Positions 36,050-46,019 of a DNA stretch of 64,000 bases are shown here, piece by piece; within the stretch, counting starts at the first letter, position 1; every line of letters starts with the position of its first letter. The notes under the pieces were generated by a model. That model was not told where the DNA came from and searched no databases. It was given only the letters and a program-made list of their open reading frames with translations. Both the position numbers and the translations under genes were made by a program. This DNA comes from Pleurostoma richardsiae (taxonomy: Eukaryota > Ascomycota > Sordariomycetes > Calosphaeriales > Pleurostomataceae), in contig JANBVO010000036.1 in NCBI GenBank assembly GCA_030052745.1, positions 186,001 through 250,000 of the forward strand. Reading direction: 5' to 3'.

Positions 36050-37288
36050 TCAGCCGCCGATGGGCTTCTTCCAAGCCTGGTACGTCACCCACGCCTGATA
36101 TGCAGACAATGCCAGCCCTGCCATCCCGAGGAGGATAGCAAAACCTACTCCGACTACTGTCGCCAGCATGACATAGCGTGCTCCGCTGCGTCTCTCGAGC
36201 CAGTTGGCCAGCCGCCCCCGCGGCCTCGGGTTTTGCAGCTCCTCATACAGCTCTGCCAGCCGTCCGGCTAGATACGTAAACTGGATCTTCTCCTCGTCGT
36301 CTTTGATGAAGCTGGCGTCCTGACAGTCGAGAATTTCCGGGTCGAAGGATGACCTGTCGACGAGTGTCTGCAGCAATCGGACCGATCCCGAGTCCCAGAG
36401 CGGGAAGAGGATCTTCTGCAACGAGTACAAGCATTCGAGCATGAATTGTCTCGGCAGGGCCCCTCTATCATCCAGGAGTCAGTGACGGACGGGCTTTTTA
36501 GGAGTGGCTGACAAGACTTACCGCTCAAATCCTGATGCCTCGTCTCTGCGATCTTTCGTCAAGCGTAGCTGCTCTTTGAGGAACGCCGCATGGTGGAAGA
36601 TTGACAGGATGTTGTTAATCGGGTCGTACCTCAGATGATTGGAGATATCGTTTGTCCCCTGAAACGAGATTCCTGCGAGTCGCTTCAAGTCTCTTGCCAT
36701 GAGCAGTGGAGAGTTGGTGTCTAGAAAGAGAGGCTCTTCTCCGTACTTGGCGGCCAGGTTGTTCTTGCGCGGCAGTACGAGAGAAATGTACTGGTCCATT
36801 GAGACTTCCCAGCGCCAAGGGGTCCGGTTCGAGCCTTCTTCCAAGAGGACCGCCGAAGCCCCCTGGGAGATGCAGTTGACCATTGTCATGACGGTCAAGG
36901 CGAGATTCATGGCGGCGTCTTCGTCCGCGGAGTATCCTGTCCCACCATCTTTCTGCTCGCCCTTGCGGAAGTGCTCCCTGGCTATTTGAGATTTTCTGTG
37001 ATGAGGGTTCTCTTTCAGCGCTAAGATCAATGAGCATACATCTTCATGGGTCCTTATCGCTGGAGGGTCATCCAGCGGGCTATATGACAGCGCTAGCAGC
37101 CTATAATGGTCGAGGAATGGCTTGTATTGAGCAAGGCTGTGGCCCCGCGAAGAACAGGCCGTGTGGAGGGCATCGGACGCGAGTGCGTACGGGTCTGCCC
37201 ACTCCCAGAGAACAGCGGCGAGCCTCGCCAGTTCCAGCTCTGTTGGACTTGACAACCCGACGGCGAAGAGGGAATCGTTGTCGCTCAT
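36050..37288 (-). CDS. Fungal protein of unknown function with C-terminal membrane anchor
   Basis: Two exons, 36522-37288 and 36050-36464, give about 393 residues; the 57-bp intron is GTAAGT...TAG and in phase. I do not recognise the family. The first ~260 residues look globular and helical (LARLAAVLWEWADPYALASDALHTAC, NLALTVMTMVNCISQGASAVLLEEG). Near residues 340-350 comes an arginine-rich stretch (NPRPRGRLANWLERRSG), then a single hydrophobic helix (YVMLATVVGVGFAILLGMAGLALSAY) and a short tail ending KKPIGG, so a tail-anchored topology is likely. The frame opens upstream at a TTG, but the first ATG (37288) is used. It is transcribed divergently from the protease-like gene with 636 bp between the start codons, so the two may share a promoter. 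Confidence 0.75.
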
Positions 37289-37924
37289 CGTTTGTTTCGA
37301 CAATGGTAAAATGCCTTCTGAACGGGGAAAGCTGTCTCGCTCTATCGCAAGACGCCATGGACAAGATGTTTCCTGTTTCTCCAGCGCCCAGCCAGATGAC
37401 GACTTTACACAGCTTTACATGATAATCGGTTCTTCTCTGCATATCTTGGAGGCCCAGCTGCACGCCGGGCCTGGCGATTGGGTCGGCCGCTGCTCATCTG
37501 CAATCTTTGCCCCTGCTGTCCAGCTGAGCCTCTGCATTGCTGCATTCTGCTAGCCAGCTACGGGGCCGGCCTGCACCGGTTTTCTAATCTCCTCGCCCAA
37601 TCGACGATGAGAATTGAGCGATGTGAGGCGGACTGGGGGCGGTGCTGCAGCAGAGAATGCTGCAGGATTGCGGGGAGTCGTCATGGGGTCATCTTCTGAC
37701 CAGCCCACACCGAACCCGCATTACACGAGTGTGGCTGGATAAGCCCAATTCACTTCTTGAGGCAGCCTTCTTCAGGAAAAGAGTGCGTCTTCGCTGAAAA
37801 GTTTGAGGATGTATGATGTCCAGGCTTGTGCCCTCTTTTTCTTTTTGCTCCTGTTCATGGCTGAGACCTCTCCATGTTCTACATCTTTGATTTCTGATAA
37901 CTCCATCCCCAGCCTTGTTGCAAA
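37289..37924. promoter_or_regulatory. Shared divergent promoter region
   Basis: The 636 bp between the start codons of the membrane-anchored protein (minus) and the trypsin-like protein (plus). No TATA box or obvious inverted repeat was identified. Confidence 0.4.
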
Positions 37925-40708
37925 ATGCTAGCCTGGCCATTCTCGGGACGGAAGGACAGGGTGCCGTCCCTACCAAACTCGGTGGACTCTGGCTACGAGA
38001 CTGGGACGCTACCGCCGGACCCCGAGGAGAGCTCAGTCGCATCCTCCGTCGTCTGCAGCCGCGCCAGCGAGTCTGTCGTTAGACCGCTGCGAAGGATCAC
38101 AAGGCGCGTCCCGAAAGAGCAACTGGAGAAGCTCAAGGGGTTCAAGCTCACCTTCGGCGGTCCCCTAATCCAACACATTCGGTCCCGCCCACCGCAGAAG
38201 GGACAGCATCAGGTCCTGCTCATTGACATGAAATACATCGGCGACAGCCCGCAGGATGCTCGGCTGACCATCATAATATCCTGCCATCCGGCGTACGAAA
38301 AAGCGGTCAATTCCTTCCTTCGCGACCACCGAGTTTCCATCGAATCATTCTTCCATCCTGGCGGGTCCAGTAGAGATATCTTCAACGACGTCCACATCCT
38401 CGTCCATGCCATGCCGCCAACTGCACTGGCGAAGATACTGTGTCAGAGGCCGGACAGATCCCGCCCTGGTCTACAACTTGTTGGTGAGAGGCTGTCCTAT
38501 CAATCTGAGGACGGCTTTCACGAGGCCACCTTTGGCGGTTTCGTTGCTATCAATTACGATATTGGACGCTGGTCAGTCTTCGGCTTAACGACCGCGCACC
38601 AAGCCGGCTGGGAACTTGATGACTACGGAACATACTCGGTCCTATCTCACATCATACACATCGATCGGCAATTGGACGATATAGAGGACATTTCGGACTG
38701 GGGCCAGTCTCGCAAGTGCATCGCCAGCCTGCGTTCTGCACTGAAGCAATGGGCGCGCTTCGAACTTGAGCCCATTCACCCCCTGCAGTCTGGAGATTAC
38801 ATTGAACGTCGACGGAAATACGTCACTGCAGCGCGTAATCTGCTTAGGCGGTGTCAGGACCTCACCAAGAGGCTCAAAGTCTACCGATCGGCAGATGCCG
38901 CAATGCTGGGCGATGAAGACGATGATAGCGAGTCCGGCAGTGAGGCGTCAACCGACCTGCTGTCTTACACCCAGCGGCACGCTCGCAGGATCTTGCAGTT
39001 CCTCAAGAGACATGCCCAAGGCCTTGGCCATCAAGTGCTCGCTTCGGATATTGCGGAAGTCAAGCATGCGGAGAAGAGATGGAAATCATGTATGGAGGCG
39101 AGCTTTGATACTGTCAAGAAAGCGTGGACTGGTGTGCATGAATCTACGCTGTCGGACGATCTGACGGGAGCTGGGGACATTGTCGCGCAGTCTACCGATA
39201 CCCCAATTGCTGCCGACTTTGCAAACTTCGACTGGGCACTCATCCGGATTCCAGAGCTGGACAGGGAACTTGCTGCTGCAGTTTCCGCACCTGGTGCTAG
39301 AAAGCTCCAGGCTATGGACATGACTGATATCGAGCCTGATGATGAAGTGGATGAAAAGCCAAGGCGGCTTATGCTCTTGAATTCAGGCCATCAGTTCGCC
39401 CAAGCCGATTATGTCGCCAATGTCTCTTACATTTGTGTCCCTCCGGGCAAAGACTTTGTCGAGGTGATCGCTATCCCATCAGAGCAGTTTGGCTCCGGTG
39501 AGTTTCCTCTACAAGGAAATCTGTGTGTTTTAAAGAGCCCAACTGACTGTATTATAGACCTAAGCAAAGGGGATAGCGGGTCCTGGGTTCTAGACGAGTC
39601 GGGCAGGGTCCTTGGTCATCTAATAGCTCAGGACGCTTTCGGCGACGCCCTCATTATGCCTATGGCCGCCATCTTGCAAGACATTCAACAGAAGATGGAC
39701 GTCGAGGTGGCTGAAGTACCGTTTGAACCAGTCAGCATGGCCGTTGCAGACCGGCCGGCCAACTCTCTTGAAGGAAAACAGGAATCTCGTGGCAGGGGCG
39801 CAGACCGCACTATCACCGCCTTCGAGTCCCTATCCCTGGCTCAGTCCAGCATTGATCATATCGATACCCAAGTAGACCAGCTTTCACTTCTCGAAGGTTG
39901 GCGACAGGAGACGCGGCGTAAATGGGACGCAGCAAAGCGGGAGTGGGAGCTGAGCACGGTTGAATGCGAACAGCTCTCGCGCGCCTACAACAGGGTGAAG
40001 GACCGGTTGGGTGCCGAACGATTGACCGCCATCCTAGACTACCAGTGGACCGTCCAGGAAGCTTATCAGCGCAAAGCTGCCGAGGACAACCACGAGGAAG
40101 ACAAGGCTCGCTGGTCCGAGCAGCGCGCCCGCTGGGTATATCAGGACGAACTGTTTGTCAACCGCAACCAGCACTGGAAGCATGATTGGTGGTTGGCATA
40201 CATGCAGGAATGGAGCACCAACCTCGACTTCTGGGCCGCCGTCAATGCGCGTCTCAGGACGCAGGCCGACTCGTTCCGTCGCTGCATTGAGCTGCTCGAG
40301 TTCCACTACGGCAGGCAGCCCCCTGCGACAGCCATGCCCATCGACATCCCGTGCTTATCGGCGGCGCTCCCTCGGCGGGACGACCCGGTGATCGGCGTCT
40401 CGCCGCGCTGGAGCCTGTCCCAGCGCCCGCCGCTGTCTCTCGCCCCGCTCAACCCGCCCCGCCCCGAGCGTGTACCTGATGGCCGGTCGGTGGACTCTGG
40501 CTACGGGTCGAGGAGTGCCTCACCCTCAGCGTCGTCGTCTTCATGTGACGTGGAAGCTGGCGGTAGATTGTCGCCGAACTGGGAGGGTAGCCCGCGGTTC
40601 TGGCGGCGCCGGCGCGAGGCTCACCGCCGCCGAGGAGCTGCTATAGCGGAGCAGGACAACGACGATGAGGTCTACTATAATGGGCTCTTCCCGCTCGATA
40701 CCGCATAG
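37925..40708 (+). CDS. Large trypsin-like serine-protease-fold protein, fungal unknown
   Basis: The frame is open for 927 codons. A probable 60-bp intron (39498-39557; GTGAGT, CTGAC, TATAG) keeps frame; removing it gives 907 residues and joins QFGS to DLSKGDSGSWV, which looks better for the fold. I do not know a named homologue. A full chymotrypsin-type triad appears in order: His225 in GLTTAHQAG, Asp436 in NFDWALIRI, Ser551 (unspliced numbering) in KGDSGSWVLD, followed by GRVLGHLIAQD. Between His and Asp lies a ~200-residue helical, acidic insert. The C-terminal third (residues ~640-780) is strongly helical and rich in Trp, Arg and Glu, suggesting a coiled coil. There is no signal peptide or membrane segment, so it is probably cytosolic. 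SVDSGY occurs near both ends (19-24 and about 860 onward). Expression is probably linked to the divergent membrane protein. Confidence 0.75.
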   Translation: MLAWPFSGRKDRVPSLPNSVDSGYETGTLPPDPEESSVASSVVCSRASESVVRPLRRITRRVPKEQLEKLKGFKLTFGGPLIQHIRSRPPQKGQHQVLLIDMKYIGDSPQDARLTIIISCHPAYEKAVNSFLRDHRVSIESFFHPGGSSRDIFNDVHILVHAMPPTALAKILCQRPDRSRPGLQLVGERLSYQSEDGFHEATFGGFVAINYDIGRWSVFGLTTAHQAGWELDDYGTYSVLSHIIHIDRQLDDIEDISDWGQSRKCIASLRSALKQWARFELEPIHPLQSGDYIERRRKYVTAARNLLRRCQDLTKRLKVYRSADAAMLGDEDDDSESGSEASTDLLSYTQRHARRILQFLKRHAQGLGHQVLASDIAEVKHAEKRWKSCMEASFDTVKKAWTGVHESTLSDDLTGAGDIVAQSTDTPIAADFANFDWALIRIPELDRELAAAVSAPGARKLQAMDMTDIEPDDEVDEKPRRLMLLNSGHQFAQADYVANVSYICVPPGKDFVEVIAIPSEQFGSGEFPLQGNLCVLKSPTDCIIDLSKGDSGSWVLDESGRVLGHLIAQDAFGDALIMPMAAILQDIQQKMDVEVAEVPFEPVSMAVADRPANSLEGKQESRGRGADRTITAFESLSLAQSSIDHIDTQVDQLSLLEGWRQETRRKWDAAKREWELSTVECEQLSRAYNRVKDRLGAERLTAILDYQWTVQEAYQRKAAEDNHEEDKARWSEQRARWVYQDELFVNRNQHWKHDWWLAYMQEWSTNLDFWAAVNARLRTQADSFRRCIELLEFHYGRQPPATAMPIDIPCLSAALPRRDDPVIGVSPRWSLSQRPPLSLAPLNPPRPERVPDGRSVDSGYGSRSASPSASSSSCDVEAGGRLSPNWEGSPRFWRRRREAHRRRGAAIAEQDNDDEVYYNGLFPLDTA

Positions 40709-41618
40709 TGAATTATCCTGCTGGAGGGAATGGCGTTCCGGCTTGTGCTATGGCCGGTGTATAATTATCGTCGGCGTGATCTACTTCTAGTGTTATACCC
40801 GCGACGATATCGGGGCTAGGGCAGGACTCAACAAGTGTTACAAGGGGAAGGACATATTACTACACCACTACCACAAAGATATCGGCTGCAAGGGAGAAGA
40901 AGGCTCATTCCAATGAAGCCTCTGTTTTGGATAATCCACCTAGAGTCCTGAACAATGACAACGTCGGCATAACGGTAATCGGAAATGAGGCCAATGATAT
41001 CGTCGAGTCGATTCAACAGCAACTGCTCCAGGTCCTGTCAAATCGCTAAAGCCGCAAGCTGACGCCTGTTCTACCGCCCGATCCTAGGTCAACCACCACC
41101 GCTATCCTAGAGGACAACAAATGGTGAAGACGATAAAGAGGGCGAATGCTTGGACCTTCCCGCAACAAGTGAGATAAAGGTGCAATCAAAGCGATACTTG
41201 GAATGTATCGAATCAGCTATGGTTATCCCACTGATGACCTCGACTCTTTACTGCCAGCCAGTCTGAGCTGATTGCCTTCACAAGCGGGCACATGTCCACT
41301 ACTTTGTCACTTTGGGACTGGACTTGGCCAACGAGAGGGGTGTTTGTCATAGTAGATTGAGAGCCCAATTATGCCAGAGCCTGGGCAGATTATCTCGAGA
41401 TAGAAAACGGTAGAATGAACCGGGTATATCTGTAATCATGTATCCCAAGTGATCTCAAAGAACAATCCTTCCTGCTAAAGCAGGCTGTCGTCACGTTACG
41501 CCGAATACCATCGCCCTTCGAAGCCACCTTGTCCACTGCTTCATCAACATCTTTCTTTGGTGAAATTGTTTGACGCCGCCTCAGCCGTAGGGCCTTCTTA
41601 AGTGCTCACTTAGCGGGC
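40709..41618. other. Convergent intergenic
   Basis: 3' flanks of the trypsin-like gene and the DHA2 transporter. No gene or repeat is supported. Confidence 0.55.
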
Positions 41619-43656
41619 CTAGCCGGCCTGGCCAGCCTGGAGGAAGACCTTCTGCCTGGACATGAACACGCTCAGGACGACGACAAAGGCGCCGGCTGCG
41701 ATGACGGTGCCGTAGGTGTCGTTGATGCTCTTGACGATGGCGTCGAGCACGCGTGACTTCTGCTGAGCCGACAGGCCGTCAAAGATGGCGGAGCTGACGC
41801 CGCCGATGGTGCCCTGGACCTCTTGCTTGGTCAGGTTGGGCAGGATGTCGGTGAGGCGGCGCTCGGCGCCGTTGAGCAGGACGCTGTTGACGATGGCGAG
41901 GCAGATGGTCAGGCCGCTGACCTGACCGAGGGAGATGAAGCCGACGGCGTTCGGGATGTTGTGCGGCTCCACCAGGGCCTGTGCAATGGAGAAGCCAGCT
42001 TGGATGAAGCAGCCTGATCCAATGCCCATGAGAACGCTGTACCCGTAGATCTTGGAGGTGGCGGTGTCGGCGCCGACGAGCGAGAACATCAAGGCACCAC
42101 CCACAAGACTCAGGGCGCCGCCGAATAGGTACCACGGCATGTAGTAGCCGGTAGCAGCCATGATGCCACCGTTGGCGAGGCAGAAGAAGACCATGGTACA
42201 GATCAGGGGCAGCAGGCGCACGCCGGCGTCAAGGGCCGAGTCGGCGCGCGTGAACTGGAAATACAGCGGGATCATATACAGCGGCGTGAACGCAATCGTG
42301 GCGGCGGAGGCAATACAGCAATAGAGGAGGAGGAGCTCCTTTGTGTACTTCGCCGTGAAGAACTCGACGGGGAAGATGCGGTCGTCCTTCGTGGTGAAGA
42401 CGGTGTAGACCTGCTGGAAGCCCAGGGTAATGTAGAGCATGCCCATGACCACCCAGAGCGCGATGATCTGACCCGAGTTCCAGTCGTAGAGGATGCCACC
42501 GAAGCAGACGGCCATGACGAAGGAGCAGGTTGCACCGATGAAGAGGATAGTGCCAACGTAGTCAACTAATTTCGACCATGTCAGTCATGCTTACTCTTCT
42601 CAAAGTGCCTGAGAGCCTCGAGAAGAAAGAAAAGGGGTTAAGGGTGACTTACTGCGCTTGAAGCGGGTGAAGACCGGCACGCCCGGGCGAGGGTCAGAAC
42701 TTGGGATGAGGAAGAGGTAGACAGGCGCGAAGAGAGCACCGACACACAGGTTGATGTAGAAACCCCAGCGCCAAGTAGCGGAGCTGTCGGCGAAAGCACC
42801 TAATTTTCAATCAGATTCGGGCCAGAAGCGAAATAGAGTACAGTAATGCAGGGACACAGCGGGTGAGATGGAGGGACTTGTGTTCAATGGAAGGCATACC
42901 TCCGATGACAGGGCCCAAGACAGTGCCTGCGCCCCAGACTAATCCGGTCAAACCGACATAGATGGACCGCTCCTGCATTGTTGTTGTATATGCTATGAGG
43001 GTCATTACACCGATGTACATGCCCATGCCGCCAAAGCCGGCGATGGCTCTGCCGACGATGAAGCAAGCGCTGTTCGGAGCAGCACCGCAGAGCACGCTGC
43101 CAACCTCGAATATGGTGGTGGTGATGATATACAGCCATTTTGCGTCGAACTGGGAATAGATCTTGCCAAAGACGAGCGTCGTGGACACGGCACCGAGGGC
43201 AAAGCCTGTACTGAACCACGGGAGCTTGTCAATGGCATCGAACCGACCGGCAACAATGCCTTGTACGTCCGCCACCACAGTATTGTCTGCGACAATCTGT
43301 CAGCACTAGATCATCATAACGACCGTTGAACTCTTGAATTGCTTACCGAGGGAGAACAAGAAGGCAGACGACAGGATACTCGTCATCACCAGGAAGAACT
43401 TGACGCCGGTAATGTTGCGCTGCAGGGGTTGCTCTGCTTCCTGGGCCTCTCCAGCCTCGGTGTCGACCTTGTCACCTTCAACCTTCTCCAGGGATGGCGC
43501 CCGAGTGGAGTCTAGATCGGATACGGCTGCATCTCTCTTCTCGGGGACCGCCAGTGTCGATGCGGTGGTCTCATACCCGTCGTCTTCGGCTTTGACGATG
43601 GAATCCCTGGGTGTCTCCGCAACGGTGACAGCCGAGTTCCTGTTAGGGTCGGCCAT
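41619..43656 (-). CDS. MFS transporter, DHA2 (14-TM) drug:H+ antiporter type
   Basis: Four exons on the minus strand, 43347-43656, 42900-43286, 42653-42799 and 41619-42565, give about 596 residues. It is a plasma-membrane exporter of the major facilitator superfamily. An ~80-residue hydrophilic, acidic N-terminus precedes the first helix, which carries the DHA2 signature LDNTVVADVQ, restored by splicing. Further landmarks are GRAIAGFGGMGMYIGVMTLI, GLVWGAGTVLGPVIGG (antiporter motif C) and WRWGFYINLCVGA at the start of the next helix pair. About 14 helices can be counted. Introns are 60, 99 and 87 bp with GTAAGC, GTATGC and GTAAGT donors. Such proteins export toxins or metabolites in fungi; no biosynthetic core gene is adjacent, so its substrate cannot be inferred. 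Confidence 0.92.
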
Positions 43657-46019
43657 TATGGGTTGTATCTAGCCTGGAGAGACAGGTGGGACAATTGACG
43701 AGAAGAGACAGGAGCCGTATGATGGGAGACGGCAGGGACGGGCCACCTATATAAGTAGAGACAATGTTGAAGAGCACAGCACCGAGCACACCTCCGCGCT
43801 AAGACATTCTGACAAAGAGACAAGGACGCCCGTCCGGCGCGAAGGACTGGCACCGCCGGTAACGCCGGCATTATCAAAGGTAGGGAGGATTAGTCGTTTG
43901 GCGATCTGTGGATAGCTGTTGGATGTCAGCGCCAACGGCAGCCAGCCACGAGTTAGTGTTGAGGGAGAGGCTGTTGTGCGACTGTACACATCCACTCCAG
44001 TCGGTCTTATCGAAAGGCACATGTTGTAGGTACCTCCAGGTATCAAGTCGGCAGGTCGGGTCCCTGCCTATCAGATCTTGCTCAAGGCGCCATGGCGTTG
44101 CTCATCTCACCTGTGGGCCGGTTAAGCTTATCATCGTTGCTCATAGGGGGGCAATCTGACAACGCACAGAGGCCTGAGTGCAGATTCCTTCCTCGCTAGC
44201 TCGGAGCCGAGTGAGACCTCGCACTCGGGAGCATAACGGACAAGGATGTGGATGTCTTTATTTGCGATAACTACATCCTACCTAGTCTTCGGGTACCGGG
44301 CCCCCAATGTAACAACAGCGTTTGCCCTTTCAGGCATCATGATGGTCCGAACCAATCATCAGCATCACGCTGCACATGCAACGGCCAATAACGGAGATGG
44401 CGACTTGCGACTATGACTCCACGTCGTGACATGTAAGGCTGAAGAGCGACTTGGCGCGTCCAATTTCCCCGACTCGGGCTCCCGCTTACGGAAGCGCCTT
44501 CAGCTTAGGCCAGGACGCCACGGCGTAAGCTTACGGCACTCGGGTCTTGGTCGATTTGTAAGGAGGTGTGGGAGGGCCCATATCGGCACCCTGACCAGGC
44601 CCGGCCTGGCGGATTCAATCTCGCCGTCGCATCTCGGATTCGGGACCCATCTGTCCGGTTTATCTTTTATCATGCATGGCCGCTGGCTGGGGCTACCGAC
44701 CTCCGACGAACATCGGCGCTGGAGGCCGGCGCAGCCCCGGCCGTGACTATCAGGAATGCCGCTCTTGAAGTGACGTTCAATACAAATACAAAGGAGAACG
44801 CTGTCTGACTTACAAGCTTGCTCTATTCAGTGGAACTCTAGGAAGGAGTGACTTCCATGGCATATGCAACAGAACGGCTTGGCAGCGTTGGATGGCATTC
44901 CCCCATCTGGGATCCATCTCACCGACTCTGGCAAAAGATGTCCGTAAATGCTTGTCATCCCGGAAACAGGTGACTCTTATATGGATTATACCCCAAGCCC
45001 GGATTCTCACAGTACCTCCGCCTACTTAGAGTGAAAACAGCTCAATTCCTTGACAACAAGGGATGTACATAAAACAAAAGACCCAGAGGGATTGGTGCAC
45101 ATGGTTCCTTGACGCCGCGGGATGCCAGCGGCTTCTCTTCAAAGCCCTCGGCACCTGCGGCGGAGTTAAGGCTATTGATATCCCTGTCATCCAGCTGCAT
45201 GAATTGGGGTTCCCCCGCCGTGCTCGGAGGACTTCTTCACACGCAGCCCGCATCACGGAGTTAGGTAGTACATAGGCGATTCCGTCGAGGGATTCTATGC
45301 TGCGGATAGTCTGCAACTCATTCATTGACTGGTCAATACGAGGTATTGGAACAGGTCCTGACAATACCTTCTTCTTCACCAGGACAGTGAGCCAAGAGGA
45401 GCACCTGGTGCTCGTGTCAGCTTATAGGCAGCTCACTAGCTGTTGCAGGTAATGCAGATTCCACTTCGCATCCGTCAGCAATGCTCGGGTCAGCGGTGGG
45501 ATAGTAGACCTTTTCACGGACTACTGAAGTTCATTAGCATTCTTGTTGGGTAAAAGAAATCTTACATGGAGTACAGCCGACAAGTCCCTCGCCATCCACA
45601 GCAGGACTTGACTGCCTCGAGTGTGTCCTCGGGTGAATTGCGCCGAACTCTTAGAAGAGTACCATTATCGACCTCGTCTAGCAGGTAGAGCGGGACAGCT
45701 AGAGAGAGCCGCAAGCTGCATCTTACCGTACGCTTCAACACTCCACGTTTCTATCCTGCCTGGCTTGTAGCACCTTAGTCGCCGACTCCAGTACAGCGTG
45801 AGTTAGCCTCTTAGCCTGAAATGTAAGGGGGTGGAACAGCGAGCAGGCAATAAGTCTCTATTGTCATAATCCATTATAATCCTGCCTATCTGGCGTATGT
45901 GTCTATTGAGCATACAACATGCGGATTCCTCATTTGCGACGTCTTAAGAAGCTGGCGGCTGTACAAACAGTCTGTGTCGCTGAGCACCTGAGGCTCGACC
46001 TTCCCAAACCATATGTAGG
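43657..46019. other. Intergenic, about 2.4 kb
   Basis: Promoter of the DHA2 transporter on the left, 3' flank of the riboflavin-kinase-like gene on the right. Open frames (for example 44426-44746 and 45026-45379 minus) have no domain resemblance. I see no transposon remnant or RNA gene. Confidence 0.5.
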
